Shown here: piece after piece, positions 1 through 8,066 of the stretch
Layout of the letters: the number at the start of each line of letters is the position of its first letter
Numbering within the stretch: position 1 is the first letter of the stretch
Origin: Fidelibacterota bacterium
Lineage (GTDB): Bacteria; Fidelibacterota; UBA2242; JAFGTP01
Assembly: GCA_021734005.1 (NCBI GenBank)
Contig: JAIPJV010000001.1
Location: 1 to 37,877, forward strand
Direction of reading: 5' to 3'
Length of the DNA: 37,877 nucleotides
Program-made: the position numbers and the translations under genes
Notes under the pieces: model-generated
What the model saw: the letters and a program-made list of their open reading frames with translations, nothing else
Databases searched by the model: none
What the model was told of the DNA's origin: nothing

Positions 1-295
1 GCATATTTAGTCAATATTGTAATCGACATTCTTTTGGATATCTGTTGTTGTCTATATTTGTAATCAATTGCTCAGAGAAACATTCAAATATATGATAATT
101 TTAGGCAAATTTTATCCGTCATGAATTAATCAGGTTAAAATAGATGGAATAAAAAGTGATATTATATCCTATAAAAATAAAGTAGATAATATTAAATCTA
201 ATATAAAGTTAGGAACCAATAAAATTATAGAAGAATACTCAGGTATACTAGCACAAAAAATATCTACAGAACAAAATATTCTTAAAGAAACGGAA

Positions 296-952
296 ATGAT
301 GATAAACGAAATTAATAGGGAAATAGAAGATGGTTTTAGAAAATTAATAGAAATAGAATTTAAAACGATTGATGGTAATATTGGAAAAATAATAAAATTA
401 AGCCTATCAAATGAAACTCAATCTATTATCCAGATTGCAAAATATTCTTCCAAAGTTGCCACATTCTTAATACTATGGTTGTTAATACCTGGTTCTAGTG
501 CAGCATTAGAAGCAGGGGAAGCCATTGGAGGAGGAGTCGGTACGTTGTTAACTAACATTTCTTCTAATTCCGATAAAGAGGATGTAAAGGAAGGTGAGAA
601 TAAAGACGGGGCTGAAAAAGCGAAAAAGATCAAAAATGCTATAGCAAATTTTATTGAAAAAAATGACATAGTAGGTAAATTAACAAATAATTTAATTTTA
701 CCATTGGCAATAAAAGGTAAAATTAGAAATTCTCTACAAAATCGAATATCCAATAAAATTGAATATATTTTCAAAATAATTGATAATGACGTTAATGAAT
801 TAATAGAAGAAAGATATTTAACAAGACTTGAAGATATTAACAACTCTTTAGAGAAACTTAGACAACAAAGAGATGAAAAGTCTATAAAAGTAGACCAAAA
901 GGCAAAAGAAATAGATAAAAATTTGGGTGAGTTAAAGAATATATCTCTATGA
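296..952 (+). CDS. Dynamin-like protein C-terminal fragment (likely remnant)
   Basis: The 218-aa product is Lys/Asn/Ile-rich and mostly helical. It has one hydrophobic glycine/alanine-rich stretch at about residues 56-88 (starting TFLILWLLIPG), followed by charged helices and a C-terminal coiled-coil-like tail. This pattern resembles the membrane-inserting paddle plus trunk helices at the C-terminus of bacterial dynamin-like GTPases, and the next two genes are intact dynamin-type GTPases. No P-loop or other GTPase motif is present. The reading frame stays open upstream to 125 and continues the coiled-coil-like sequence, but has no ATG, GTG or TTG before 296, and no good ribosome-binding site precedes 296. 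I infer that this is the tail of a gene that lost its N-terminal GTPase domain. It could instead be a short stand-alone membrane protein. Confidence 0.55.
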   Translation: MMINEINREIEDGFRKLIEIEFKTIDGNIGKIIKLSLSNETQSIIQIAKYSSKVATFLILWLLIPGSSAALEAGEAIGGGVGTLLTNISSNSDKEDVKEGENKDGAEKAKKIKNAIANFIEKNDIVGKLTNNLILPLAIKGKIRNSLQNRISNKIEYIFKIIDNDVNELIEERYLTRLEDINNSLEKLRQQRDEKSIKVDQKAKEIDKNLGELKNISL

Positions 953-1030
953 CTTCAGATATACTTAGTGACTTGAAATAAAATTTATAATAGTTCAACC
1001 TGAATCATTTTGCAAATCGAGAAGAAAAGT

Positions 1031-2878
1031 ATGAATAAAAAAGTAAATTCCAATAATATATATGATTTTGATAAAATATTAGAATTATTAACAAAATTTA
1101 AAAACTACAGTAAAAATTATAATTTACCCAAAAGGATTGAATTAAATTTTTTAGATAAATTAATCCGTAGATATAAAAAATTATTAAATGAATATAATCA
1201 GATGAAAAAGAGAGGTATTCCTTTAAGAATAGGTATAGTAGGAGAGTTTAGTGCTGGTAAATCTTCATTAATAAATAGTCTAATAGGAGATGAAATTTTA
1301 GGTACTAATATTAATCCAACTACTTCTATAATTTCAAAATTAAAGTATGGAAAAGAGAAAAAATTTGTTGCTGTAAAAGATAGTAAGAAAAAATATATAA
1401 ACCAGGAAACATACGATAAGCTTTCTAGTCATATTAACAAAAATGGCAGTCAGAATAAAAAAATAGATCATTTCGAAATATTTTATCCTAATAAAAAACT
1501 TAAACAATTTGAAATTTTTGATACACCAGGATATAATTCGATAAAAGATAAAGATAATAACCATTTAAAAAAATTTATTAAAGTAATTGATGTTTTTATT
1601 ATTGTAATCAGTGTAGAAAAAGGAATTACTAATAAAGATATAGAATTCCTAAATAATGGATTTGTCGAGAATAAAAAAGTTATTGCAATAATTAATAAAA
1701 CAGACCTTAAGCCCCCAAGTAGTGTAAATAAAATAATGACTGAGATTGGGGGCCAGTTTAATTTTTATAGACTACAAAACTATTCTGCCAAAAAAATACT
1801 TGAGAACATTGAGAGTCAAAAATTTCAATCCAATATGCAGTATCTTAATCTTACCAATATGCTAAAGGAACTTAAAGAAAATTATGAATCTATAAAAGAA
1901 AATACAATTTTAGAAATAAAATCTGAATTAGATAAAGAGTTAAAAACAAAACTCACCAATCTAAATTCAGAATTATTAAAATTATTAGACAATATTAATA
2001 CCAGAGAAAACGTAAAAAAAGATATTTTAAAAAAGGGAAAACAAAAATTAAAAAGTAAATCAACAAGAATTGCAAGAAATATTAGTCGGAATTTATATTC
2101 AAAAATTAAGCATGCTTTTGAAAAATACATTATAATAAAAAAAACTGGAATTTTCCGAAATAAATGTAAAATTGAATTTAAGCACAATAGAGATCGGGTC
2201 AACGAAAAGAAAGAAATAAAAGATATAATTTTAAACATAATTAGTAATTATTATCCAAAGGGGAATAACCCCACTTATAAAATATTTCAAGAATTTATAA
2301 ATGAGTATAATATAGATATAAATTCCAAATTTCAGAGGTCACTTTATACTCCACTTCTTAAAATTTTCGAAACGAAAAATAGGCAATGCATAATTAAAAA
2401 AATTAAATGTATCATTTCTATTCCGGGCAATATGAATCATTCAGAAATATATATGAACTCCACGATCTATTACTGTGGTGTTCACGATTCACTTGATGTA
2501 GAAGAGATTATCAATCAAATTAATTATTCATTCAATATACCTTTAAATGAACAAAAAGTGAAAAACATGAAAAAAGTTAAAGATATAGTTAATTATTTGG
2601 ATAAAGAAAAACAAGTTTCAGGACGCTTCTTCACTAGTAAAAAAATTGAAAGTGGTTATGTTGTGTTACCAGATAAAGTATCAAGTAAGAAGGTGGCAGA
2701 AAGATTTATTAAATTACATATTAATCATATTTTACCAAGAAAAAAAATCCAACAATATATAAAAAAACACTATAACGTTCTATTTGATGAAATTAAGAAG
2801 TGTATTGAAATGGATTTTAAATATAAGAAAAGGGCAATTAAGAAGATAATAAATATCACTAAACAATTTGAGAATTAA
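1031..2878 (+). CDS. Dynamin-family GTPase (first of pair)
   Basis: A large GTPase of about 615 aa. The G1 P-loop GEFSAGKSS lies at about residues 71-79, a G2-type threonine in NPTTS just after 95, the G3 motif DTPG at 164-167 and the G4 motif NKTD at 222-225. The rest is a long Lys-rich helical region with no obvious transmembrane segment. These are hallmarks of the dynamin GTPase domain (Dynamin_N), whose members hydrolyse GTP to self-assemble on and remodel membranes. The frame also opens at a TTG at 1010, but the ATG at 1031 is preferred because GAGAAG lies 6 nt before it. It is 28 nt upstream of a second dynamin-like gene and probably co-transcribed; bacterial dynamins often work as tandem pairs. 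The cellular role is not shown by the sequence, though phage defence or membrane repair is plausible. Confidence 0.85.
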   Translation: MNKKVNSNNIYDFDKILELLTKFKNYSKNYNLPKRIELNFLDKLIRRYKKLLNEYNQMKKRGIPLRIGIVGEFSAGKSSLINSLIGDEILGTNINPTTSIISKLKYGKEKKFVAVKDSKKKYINQETYDKLSSHINKNGSQNKKIDHFEIFYPNKKLKQFEIFDTPGYNSIKDKDNNHLKKFIKVIDVFIIVISVEKGITNKDIEFLNNGFVENKKVIAIINKTDLKPPSSVNKIMTEIGGQFNFYRLQNYSAKKILENIESQKFQSNMQYLNLTNMLKELKENYESIKENTILEIKSELDKELKTKLTNLNSELLKLLDNINTRENVKKDILKKGKQKLKSKSTRIARNISRNLYSKIKHAFEKYIIIKKTGIFRNKCKIEFKHNRDRVNEKKEIKDIILNIISNYYPKGNNPTYKIFQEFINEYNIDINSKFQRSLYTPLLKIFETKNRQCIIKKIKCIISIPGNMNHSEIYMNSTIYYCGVHDSLDVEEIINQINYSFNIPLNEQKVKNMKKVKDIVNYLDKEKQVSGRFFTSKKIESGYVVLPDKVSSKKVAERFIKLHINHILPRKKIQQYIKKHYNVLFDEIKKCIEMDFKYKKRAIKKIINITKQFEN

Positions 2879-2906
2879 TTATAATCCATAAAAAAATGGG
2901 GAGATT

Positions 2907-4886
2907 ATGAATCGCCAAAATTTAGCGGAACAATATAAAGAAAAGAAAGAACGTTTATTATCTTTGATGGATAAGATGATTAAATTGGATTCTATAGACA
3001 AAGCTGAATCCGATGGAATAATAGATAAAAATCAAATAGATGATATAATAAATGATATAAAACAAGAGAAATTTATAATTAGCATATGTGGGCAGATAAA
3101 ATCAGGTAAATCAACACTATTAAATAATATCATTTTTGAAGGGAGAAAAATATTACCAGTCGATGATACAGTCTGCACTGCATCCTTAACTAGAATTAAA
3201 TATAATAATCGGCCTTATGCTAAAATATATTTCTACAATAGTGAAGAATGGAATAATTTAAAAAACATACAACTCGACGGTAATAAGAATTATTTCAATG
3301 AACATTTTAGGAAAAAATTAAATACTCTTGCAATGAAGGAAGGCATTCAAGCTAAAGAAATAATTAAAGATGAAAGAAAGACAAAAGAAATCAAAATAGA
3401 TGATTTAAAAAATTATATTTCTAAAGAGGGTGATTATACGCTTTTTGTAAAATATGTGGATATTTTTATAAATAATAAAACAATTGAAGATGTTCAAATT
3501 GTGGACACTCCAGGTTTAAATGACTATAATATAATTAGGTCACAAAAAACTCATGACTGGATAAAACGTTCTACAGCGGTAATCATGTTATTCTATGCTG
3601 GTCAACCAATAAGTCAAAATGACTTTAATTTTATTGATAAATATCTGTCCTACATTGATTCTGATAAAATTATATTTGTTTTGAATAAAATAGATACGAT
3701 AGATGACTATGAATCTGTCAAAAACTATATTGAAGTTAACATAAAAAAAAGTGAAGAATTGAGAGATAGAGGTTTGCTTGGTAACGATAGAGAGGTATAT
3801 CCAATTAGCTCCATGGCAGCGAATCTATCTTTGAAAAGTAATCAGAATATTCCTTTTGATAATAATGACAAATTTTACCTTTCTAAAATTGATAATAGTT
3901 TAATAAATAATGACGGAAGAATACATCAACTTATTGTCGCAATTAATAAATATATTATGAATAATAAGGGACAGGCCATACTTGAAAAAGGAGCCCAATA
4001 TATAATAACAACTTACGAGAAACTAATAAAATATAAGAAAAAAATAAGATTACGTCTAGAAGAAGAAAAAAAAGATAAATACAAAGATATTGAGCAGATA
4101 GATAAAAAATTAAACAATATAAACGCTACTATGAAAAATATTAAGAATATAGACAATAATTTCAATGATAAAATTAATAAAGAAACAAGGAAAATAAAGA
4201 ATGGCTTTAGTGAAATTCTTCAACATTGGATCGATGAAGTTAACAAAGATATTAAAAGGTGGATAAAAGATCAAGATATAGAGGAAGCAATTAAGCTTGC
4301 ACTTCGTGAATTAAAAAAGCAAGTTAAAAGGAAAATAACCTATAATATTGAAAATTTTAATACTCGAGAAATTGAAGGGCGAATAGAAGATTTAGTCAAA
4401 GAATATCAAGGAAAGCTGAAAAATGAATCCTATAATAGTTTAAGTGCAAAATATATTAAATGTCTATTACCAGAAGTAAGTATAAACAAACTGATTGAGC
4501 CTATTAAAAATATAGATACTGGCCTTAATAATTATAGAAGCAGATTGTGGGGATTCCTATGGACACAAAAGAAAAAAACAAAAGTCAATATAAAGGAGAA
4601 AGTTGACGATGAATTAGATAAGATTCAACAGCGTATCGAGAACCAGTTAAATTTATATATAAATAATCATCTAATAAATAATTTGAAAGGACTCTCTAAG
4701 GAGTTGAATGATGAACTATCATCTTATAAAAAGATCCTAGAAGAATTTCGTAATAAAAAGAAAAAATCAGTAAATATAGTTGATGACTACCAAGCCAAAA
4801 TCAAAGAAGCAGACAATAATATTAAGTATTTAAAGAAAAAATATAACAAGGCTAAAAAAGAATTATCTGAACTAAATCTTAATTAG
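2907..4886 (+). CDS. Dynamin-family GTPase (second of pair)
   Basis: The 659-aa protein carries the P-loop GQIKSGKST at residues 62-70, a G2-like TAS around 91, the G3 motif DTPG at 200-203 and the G4 motif NKID at 260-263. The C-terminal 300 residues are highly charged and look like coiled coils, as in the trunk of dynamin-like proteins. No membrane helix is visible, so membrane contact may depend on the flanking genes. The start is supported by GGGGAG just upstream of the ATG. It differs in sequence from the preceding GTPase, so the two are likely heteromeric partners rather than a recent duplication. The gene ends 10 nt before the small membrane protein, consistent with one operon. Its base composition is AT-richer than the downstream sugar locus, a hint of separate acquisition. 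Confidence 0.85.
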   Translation: MNRQNLAEQYKEKKERLLSLMDKMIKLDSIDKAESDGIIDKNQIDDIINDIKQEKFIISICGQIKSGKSTLLNNIIFEGRKILPVDDTVCTASLTRIKYNNRPYAKIYFYNSEEWNNLKNIQLDGNKNYFNEHFRKKLNTLAMKEGIQAKEIIKDERKTKEIKIDDLKNYISKEGDYTLFVKYVDIFINNKTIEDVQIVDTPGLNDYNIIRSQKTHDWIKRSTAVIMLFYAGQPISQNDFNFIDKYLSYIDSDKIIFVLNKIDTIDDYESVKNYIEVNIKKSEELRDRGLLGNDREVYPISSMAANLSLKSNQNIPFDNNDKFYLSKIDNSLINNDGRIHQLIVAINKYIMNNKGQAILEKGAQYIITTYEKLIKYKKKIRLRLEEEKKDKYKDIEQIDKKLNNINATMKNIKNIDNNFNDKINKETRKIKNGFSEILQHWIDEVNKDIKRWIKDQDIEEAIKLALRELKKQVKRKITYNIENFNTREIEGRIEDLVKEYQGKLKNESYNSLSAKYIKCLLPEVSINKLIEPIKNIDTGLNNYRSRLWGFLWTQKKKTKVNIKEKVDDELDKIQQRIENQLNLYINNHLINNLKGLSKELNDELSSYKKILEEFRNKKKKSVNIVDDYQAKIKEADNNIKYLKKKYNKAKKELSELNLN

Positions 4887-4896
4887 AGGATTTAAT

Positions 4897-5475
4897 ATGA
4901 AGGGACTATTGAAAACAATAATTATATTCATAATTTTTTTAATTATCTCATCTGTGATAGCATTTATTTTTTTTGATAAATTTCGGAACTGGATTTTAGG
5001 CAAGCTTTCTATATTTACAATAAAAAAAGATGACCACGATAATCGTTTGTCTGAAAAAAGTATATACGAAAAGATAAATAGACATTTTAGCGAATTTAAA
5101 AATGACATAAAAAAATACAATCTCTATCAATATTATAGTGAAATATTTAATCTTGATAAATATCGAAAAAAAAATTATCATAGAAAGATAAAAAGAATAA
5201 CTTCTATAAAAGATTTAAATATTGGGTATAATGATAGCAATTCACTAAAAAAAGCACTAAATAAGAAGCTAAAGGCAATCTTCGCTGACAGTAAAAAAAT
5301 GGAATGGTCAGATGCCATCATATTTTTATATAACTGGTTTGAAATTGAGGGGGAAATTGAGGCACTAAACAATATTAAGAAAGATCTCGCAGATGAACAA
5401 AAAGACGACTACAAAGAAAACATAGAAGATCTAAAAAATAGAAAAGAGAATCTTTTAAAGAAACTATCAAACTAA
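4897..5475 (+). CDS. Small membrane-anchored protein of the dynamin operon
   Basis: The 192-aa protein has one strong hydrophobic segment at about residues 3-27 and then a soluble, Lys-rich part that ends in a charged helical tail. It would sit in the cytoplasmic membrane by its N-terminus with the rest probably in the cytoplasm. AGAGGA precedes the ATG, and the gene begins 10 nt after the second dynamin GTPase, so translation is likely linked. I do not recognise the family. From position alone it could be a membrane adaptor or effector for the two soluble GTPases, which lack obvious membrane segments. That role is inference. Confidence 0.75.
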   Translation: MKGLLKTIIIFIIFLIISSVIAFIFFDKFRNWILGKLSIFTIKKDDHDNRLSEKSIYEKINRHFSEFKNDIKKYNLYQYYSEIFNLDKYRKKNYHRKIKRITSIKDLNIGYNDSNSLKKALNKKLKAIFADSKKMEWSDAIIFLYNWFEIEGEIEALNNIKKDLADEQKDDYKENIEDLKNRKENLLKKLSN

Positions 5476-5834
5476 TATCTATTGGACTTTTTCTTTAGCG
5501 AATATCATTATAAAAAAACCCAAAACTAGCACATACAAATATTACCTTATTTACATACTGTCTTTTGCAAATTAGAAACCTGGCAGATTGCAAGATAAAA
5601 ATAGAGCTCCTTACCCAGAAAATATAAGATTCGATATTTTGCATAAATCCTTTTCATAATTCACCTTTTGAAAACCACCTGAAATTTGTTACTATACGTT
5701 GCGCCTAAATTTAAGGTAATTGAGATTATGATGACGAAATTTCAATAATATTGCTTGTTAATTGATTCCAACGTCATATCTACATCTTGTCGGAGAAACC
5801 TATGTAGTTAGAAATATAAATAAGGAATCAGAAA
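5476..5834 (+). other. Intergenic stretch after the dynamin operon
   Basis: AT-rich DNA of 359 bp with no frame that looks coding. AAGGAA lies shortly upstream of the 5835 ATG. No convincing terminator with a T-run was seen after the dynamin operon. Confidence 0.5.
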
Positions 5835-6248
5835 ATGCGGAAGGGTATCATAAAAATATTAATAATAACTATTCGTTTCTTTTCCATTAGAAATGCTTCT
5901 GACATGTATTTAACACCTCATTATGGACGAATCTTTAGTTATGATAGAGAATTAAATGATTATTTTACAAAAAATAATTTAAATATATTCGGAGTATCAG
6001 CAGATTTTATATCTAATAAAAACAATATAGGATTATTTGTAGATTTTAGTAGTTTTTCATTCGAAGTAAAAGAAAATATAAATAGATCTAATTTAACAAG
6101 CAATATCGATGGAAAATGGTTTACCTTAGGATTAACCAATCATTTAAATTTTTTTCAACTGCCAATAGAAGTAGTTACAAAAATTGGTCCTACCTTACAT
6201 ATCAATTCCTATACAGAGAAACTAAATTATGATTCATATTTAGCCTAG
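5835..6248 (+). CDS. Probable truncated outer-membrane beta-barrel protein
   Basis: The 137-aa product starts with a short signal-like segment (MRKGIIKILIITIRFF) followed by an alternating polar/hydrophobic pattern typical of outer-membrane beta-strands, such as GVSADFISNKNNIGLFVDFS. It ends abruptly after YDSYLA without a terminal aromatic strand. Small barrels of this type are usually longer, and a GC-richer patch begins right after the stop, so it is probably the 5' part of a gene cut off by a rearrangement. AAGGAA before the ATG is a fair ribosome-binding site. The signal peptide is weak because charged residues follow the hydrophobic core. No specific family is recognised. Confidence 0.5.
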   Translation: MRKGIIKILIITIRFFSIRNASDMYLTPHYGRIFSYDRELNDYFTKNNLNIFGVSADFISNKNNIGLFVDFSSFSFEVKENINRSNLTSNIDGKWFTLGLTNHLNFFQLPIEVVTKIGPTLHINSYTEKLNYDSYLA

Positions 6249-6655
6249 AAAATTCATTAACATTTCTCATAGAGACCTCCAGGTGGCATTTTCTACCCTC
6301 CGGGCCGAATAATTCCTTCGGAATTTTCCCCGCCTCAGAGAGATCCCTCATGGGAAAAGTGATCGGGATGAATAAATCACGGGATTAACCTTAAAATTAT
6401 GCATAACCTCAAAAAACTCAGTTTTTTCAAAACAGGAGTGCTAAAACTATCATTAATAAAATATTAACCACTATCTTTTGGAGGGTTATGCATAATTTAG
6501 GTTAATATCAGCTTGAATAAATTAAATAAATTTCGTAATAGAACATATATAGATTTGTATTTTTCACCAATTAATCTAGAGGACTAAACTCAATAAGGTC
6601 AGAGGTTAAGGGGTAATAAGTATGAGAATAATAATAGCATTAGGGGAGGTCTAAC
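6249..6655. other. Intergenic stretch with palindromes and an inverted-repeat element
   Basis: Holds a GC-richer patch at about 6262-6383 with small hairpins: AATTCC-TTC-GGAATT at 6311-6325, and TCCC/GGGA at 6344-6355. The 6384-6506 inverted-repeat element follows, then an AT-rich leader that ends in the strong ribosome-binding site of the next gene. No coding frame of note. Confidence 0.5.
6384..6506. mobile_element. MITE-like element with terminal inverted repeats
   Basis: The left end at 6385-6410 (TTAACCTTAAAATTATGCAT then AACCTC) is the near-perfect reverse complement of the right end at 6481-6505, which starts GAGGGTTATGCATAATTTAG. They differ by small indels. A weaker match extends inward on both sides, and the inside also holds a perfect 8-bp palindrome AAAAAACT-C-AGTTTTTT at 6411-6427. 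The element is too short to code for a transposase. This is the layout of a miniature inverted-repeat transposable element or an IS deleted to its ends. No clear target-site duplication was found. Confidence 0.55.
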
Positions 6656-6850
6656 ATGGATTTTAAAAAATTATCTATAGGCTTTATTACTATTTTTTTT
6701 ATAACATTAATTGTAAGTAGTGTGGTTACTTATCTGTGGAGTTTATTTTTTCATAATGTTGCAACCATAGATTGGGAAACATCATTCCGTTTTGCAATTA
6801 TTTTTGGTGTTGTTTTTTCAATAATTGATAATAAAGATAAAAAAATTTAG
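6656..6850 (+). CDS. Small two-helix membrane protein
   Basis: The 64-aa protein has two hydrophobic segments, about residues 8-32 and 44-58, joined by a short loop containing DWETSF. A strong ribosome-binding site (AGGGGAGG) sits about 7 nt before the ATG, which makes this a credible real gene despite its size. A strong terminator follows at 6971-6996. The family is not recognised, although small conserved integral membrane proteins of this form are common. It stands alone between the inverted-repeat element and the LacI locus. Confidence 0.65.
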   Translation: MDFKKLSIGFITIFFITLIVSSVVTYLWSLFFHNVATIDWETSFRFAIIFGVVFSIIDNKDKKI

Positions 6851-6970
6851 CAAGTCCTGAGTGACTAAATTGAATAGAACATTTTTCACCATTATTTTAT
6901 GTCGAAAAATATTGGCCAGGCATAGTAAAAAATCTCCATCCAAAAAATTTTCATAACTCCAATAATAATC

Positions 6971-7005
6971 AAGGCAGGGTTTAGTAACCCTGCCTTTTGT
7001 ATTTT
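6971..7005 (+). terminator. Rho-independent terminator
   Basis: Perfect 11-bp stem AAGGCAGGGTT (6971-6981) with AACCCTGCCTT (6986-6996), a 4-nt loop TAGT, and a T-rich tail TTGTATTTT. It ends transcription of the small membrane protein gene and insulates the LacI locus. Confidence 0.9.
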
Positions 7006-7615
7006 AAGGGGTGGGGATTTTGAAATGATTGATAGGTGTTACCTGAAGTTTAAATTGAAACAGTAAATTTAATCTACATTTTTATAAATAACTTGATATG
7101 AAGAAATATTATAAATTTTGTTAATAACAGTATATTCAATTTCATTGGCCATGAAATCAGGTTGACCAGGTATGCAAAGCCTGATTCCATAGTCAGATTA
7201 CCAAATCCCAAAGGTTAATTTAGATTAGTGATTTAATCTCAGGAAATTATTACTGCCTTAGAGAATCTTACCATCTAATGATTTGCTTTTTTATTTGATA
7301 GATTCACGAGGCGTCTTACTGTTTTAACATATGTGTGCTGGAATACTAGAATATGATCAAATATAACAAGCCATCCGTATAAAATACGAGGACAAGAATT
7401 TGATTAACGAAAATTATAATTACCAGTTGACAACAATTAGAATTCTCTTATCCTCCATGTTTATTTATATGGAGGCAATTTAGTTTATATATAGAAATTT
7501 ATCCTGCAAATTCAGATATCTTCTATGCAAAGGTCTCTAATCTTGCAATCTACTGTATTTCTAATTTGGAAAAACACTGATACTAATGGTAAAACTAAAA
7601 AAAATAAAAAAGCTC

Positions 7616-7644
7616 TTGACAAAACTATATAAAAAATGTATGTT
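7616..7644 (+). promoter_or_regulatory. Sigma70-type promoter P1
   Basis: TTGACA at 7616-7621, a 17-nt spacer, then TATGTT at 7639-7644. A LacI-type operator begins 7 nt further on. No gene starts closely downstream, so the transcript is either a long leader for the LacI gene or a short noncoding RNA. Confidence 0.7.
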
Positions 7645-7651
7645 TGATTAA

Positions 7652-7667
7652 CGAAAACGATTGTGCA
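7652..7667 (+). promoter_or_regulatory. LacI-family operator O1
   Basis: CGAAAACGATTGTGCA matches the second operator at 8009-8024 in 14 of 16 positions, and sits 7 nt after the P1 -10 box, over the expected transcription start. The central AACGATTGTT resembles operators of the LacI family. Confidence 0.65.
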
Positions 7668-7972
7668 GAGGAAAAAAAGGTCTCTGAGCACAAAAATACC
7701 CTTGTTTTTGTTTAATAACTAACTTTTTTGCACAGATTTGAAACCAAATTAATTATCAGTCAATGTGACTGACCTGGCGGAGCCATGCCTGGGTTATTTA
7801 TTAATAGTTTTTTACATAATGTAAACAAATGAAAATGACGATGAAATATGAATTTCGTAAAACAAAGTAAAACAATAGTTAAGCAGGGTTAATATTTTGG
7901 TTATAATTTATTGTTGATCAAAAATAAAATGTTATGTTTCAAGTGTTGTTGACATTAAAATAAAAATAACAC

Positions 7973-8001
7973 TTGACAATCTTTTTGATTAATGGTATCT
8001 T
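7973..8001 (+). promoter_or_regulatory. Sigma70-type promoter P2 of the LacI gene
   Basis: TTGACA at 7973-7978, a 17-nt spacer, then TATCTT at 7996-8001. It sits 65 nt before the LacI-family start codon and has the same geometry as P1. Confidence 0.8.
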
Positions 8002-8008
8002 TTATGTG

Positions 8009-8024
8009 TGAAAACGATTGTTCA
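8009..8024 (+). promoter_or_regulatory. LacI-family operator O2 (autoregulatory)
   Basis: TGAAAACGATTGTTCA, an imperfect palindrome, lies 7 nt after the P2 -10 box and covers the likely transcription start. Binding of the LacI-family protein encoded just downstream would block its own promoter. Confidence 0.7.
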
Positions 8025-8066
8025 AGGTTAATTGAAATTACCCCATAATTTTTGAAAGGTGCTAAT

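Larger units (their letters stand above)
6851..8066. other. Long noncoding stretch upstream of the LacI gene
   Basis: No credible gene in about 1.2 kb. It contains the terminator at 6971-6996, overlapping hairpins at 7139-7186, a hairpin CCTCCAT/ATGGAGG at 7452-7475, and two promoter-operator units (7616-7667 and 7973-8024). Between those units lies a possible short structured transcript with a 7-bp stem TCAGTCA/TGACTGA at 7756-7772 and a T-run at 7808-7813. The phrase TTTGATTAACGAAAA recurs near 7399 and 7643. Confidence 0.6.

Noticed and set aside
418..843. 141-aa minus-strand frame over the dynamin-tail fragment
   Set aside because: A Phe/Ser/Ile-rich shadow of AT-rich coding DNA with no independent support.
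7452..7475. CCTCCAT/ATGGAGG hairpin considered as a terminator
   Set aside because: No T-run follows and no gene ends nearby, so a terminator role is not supported.
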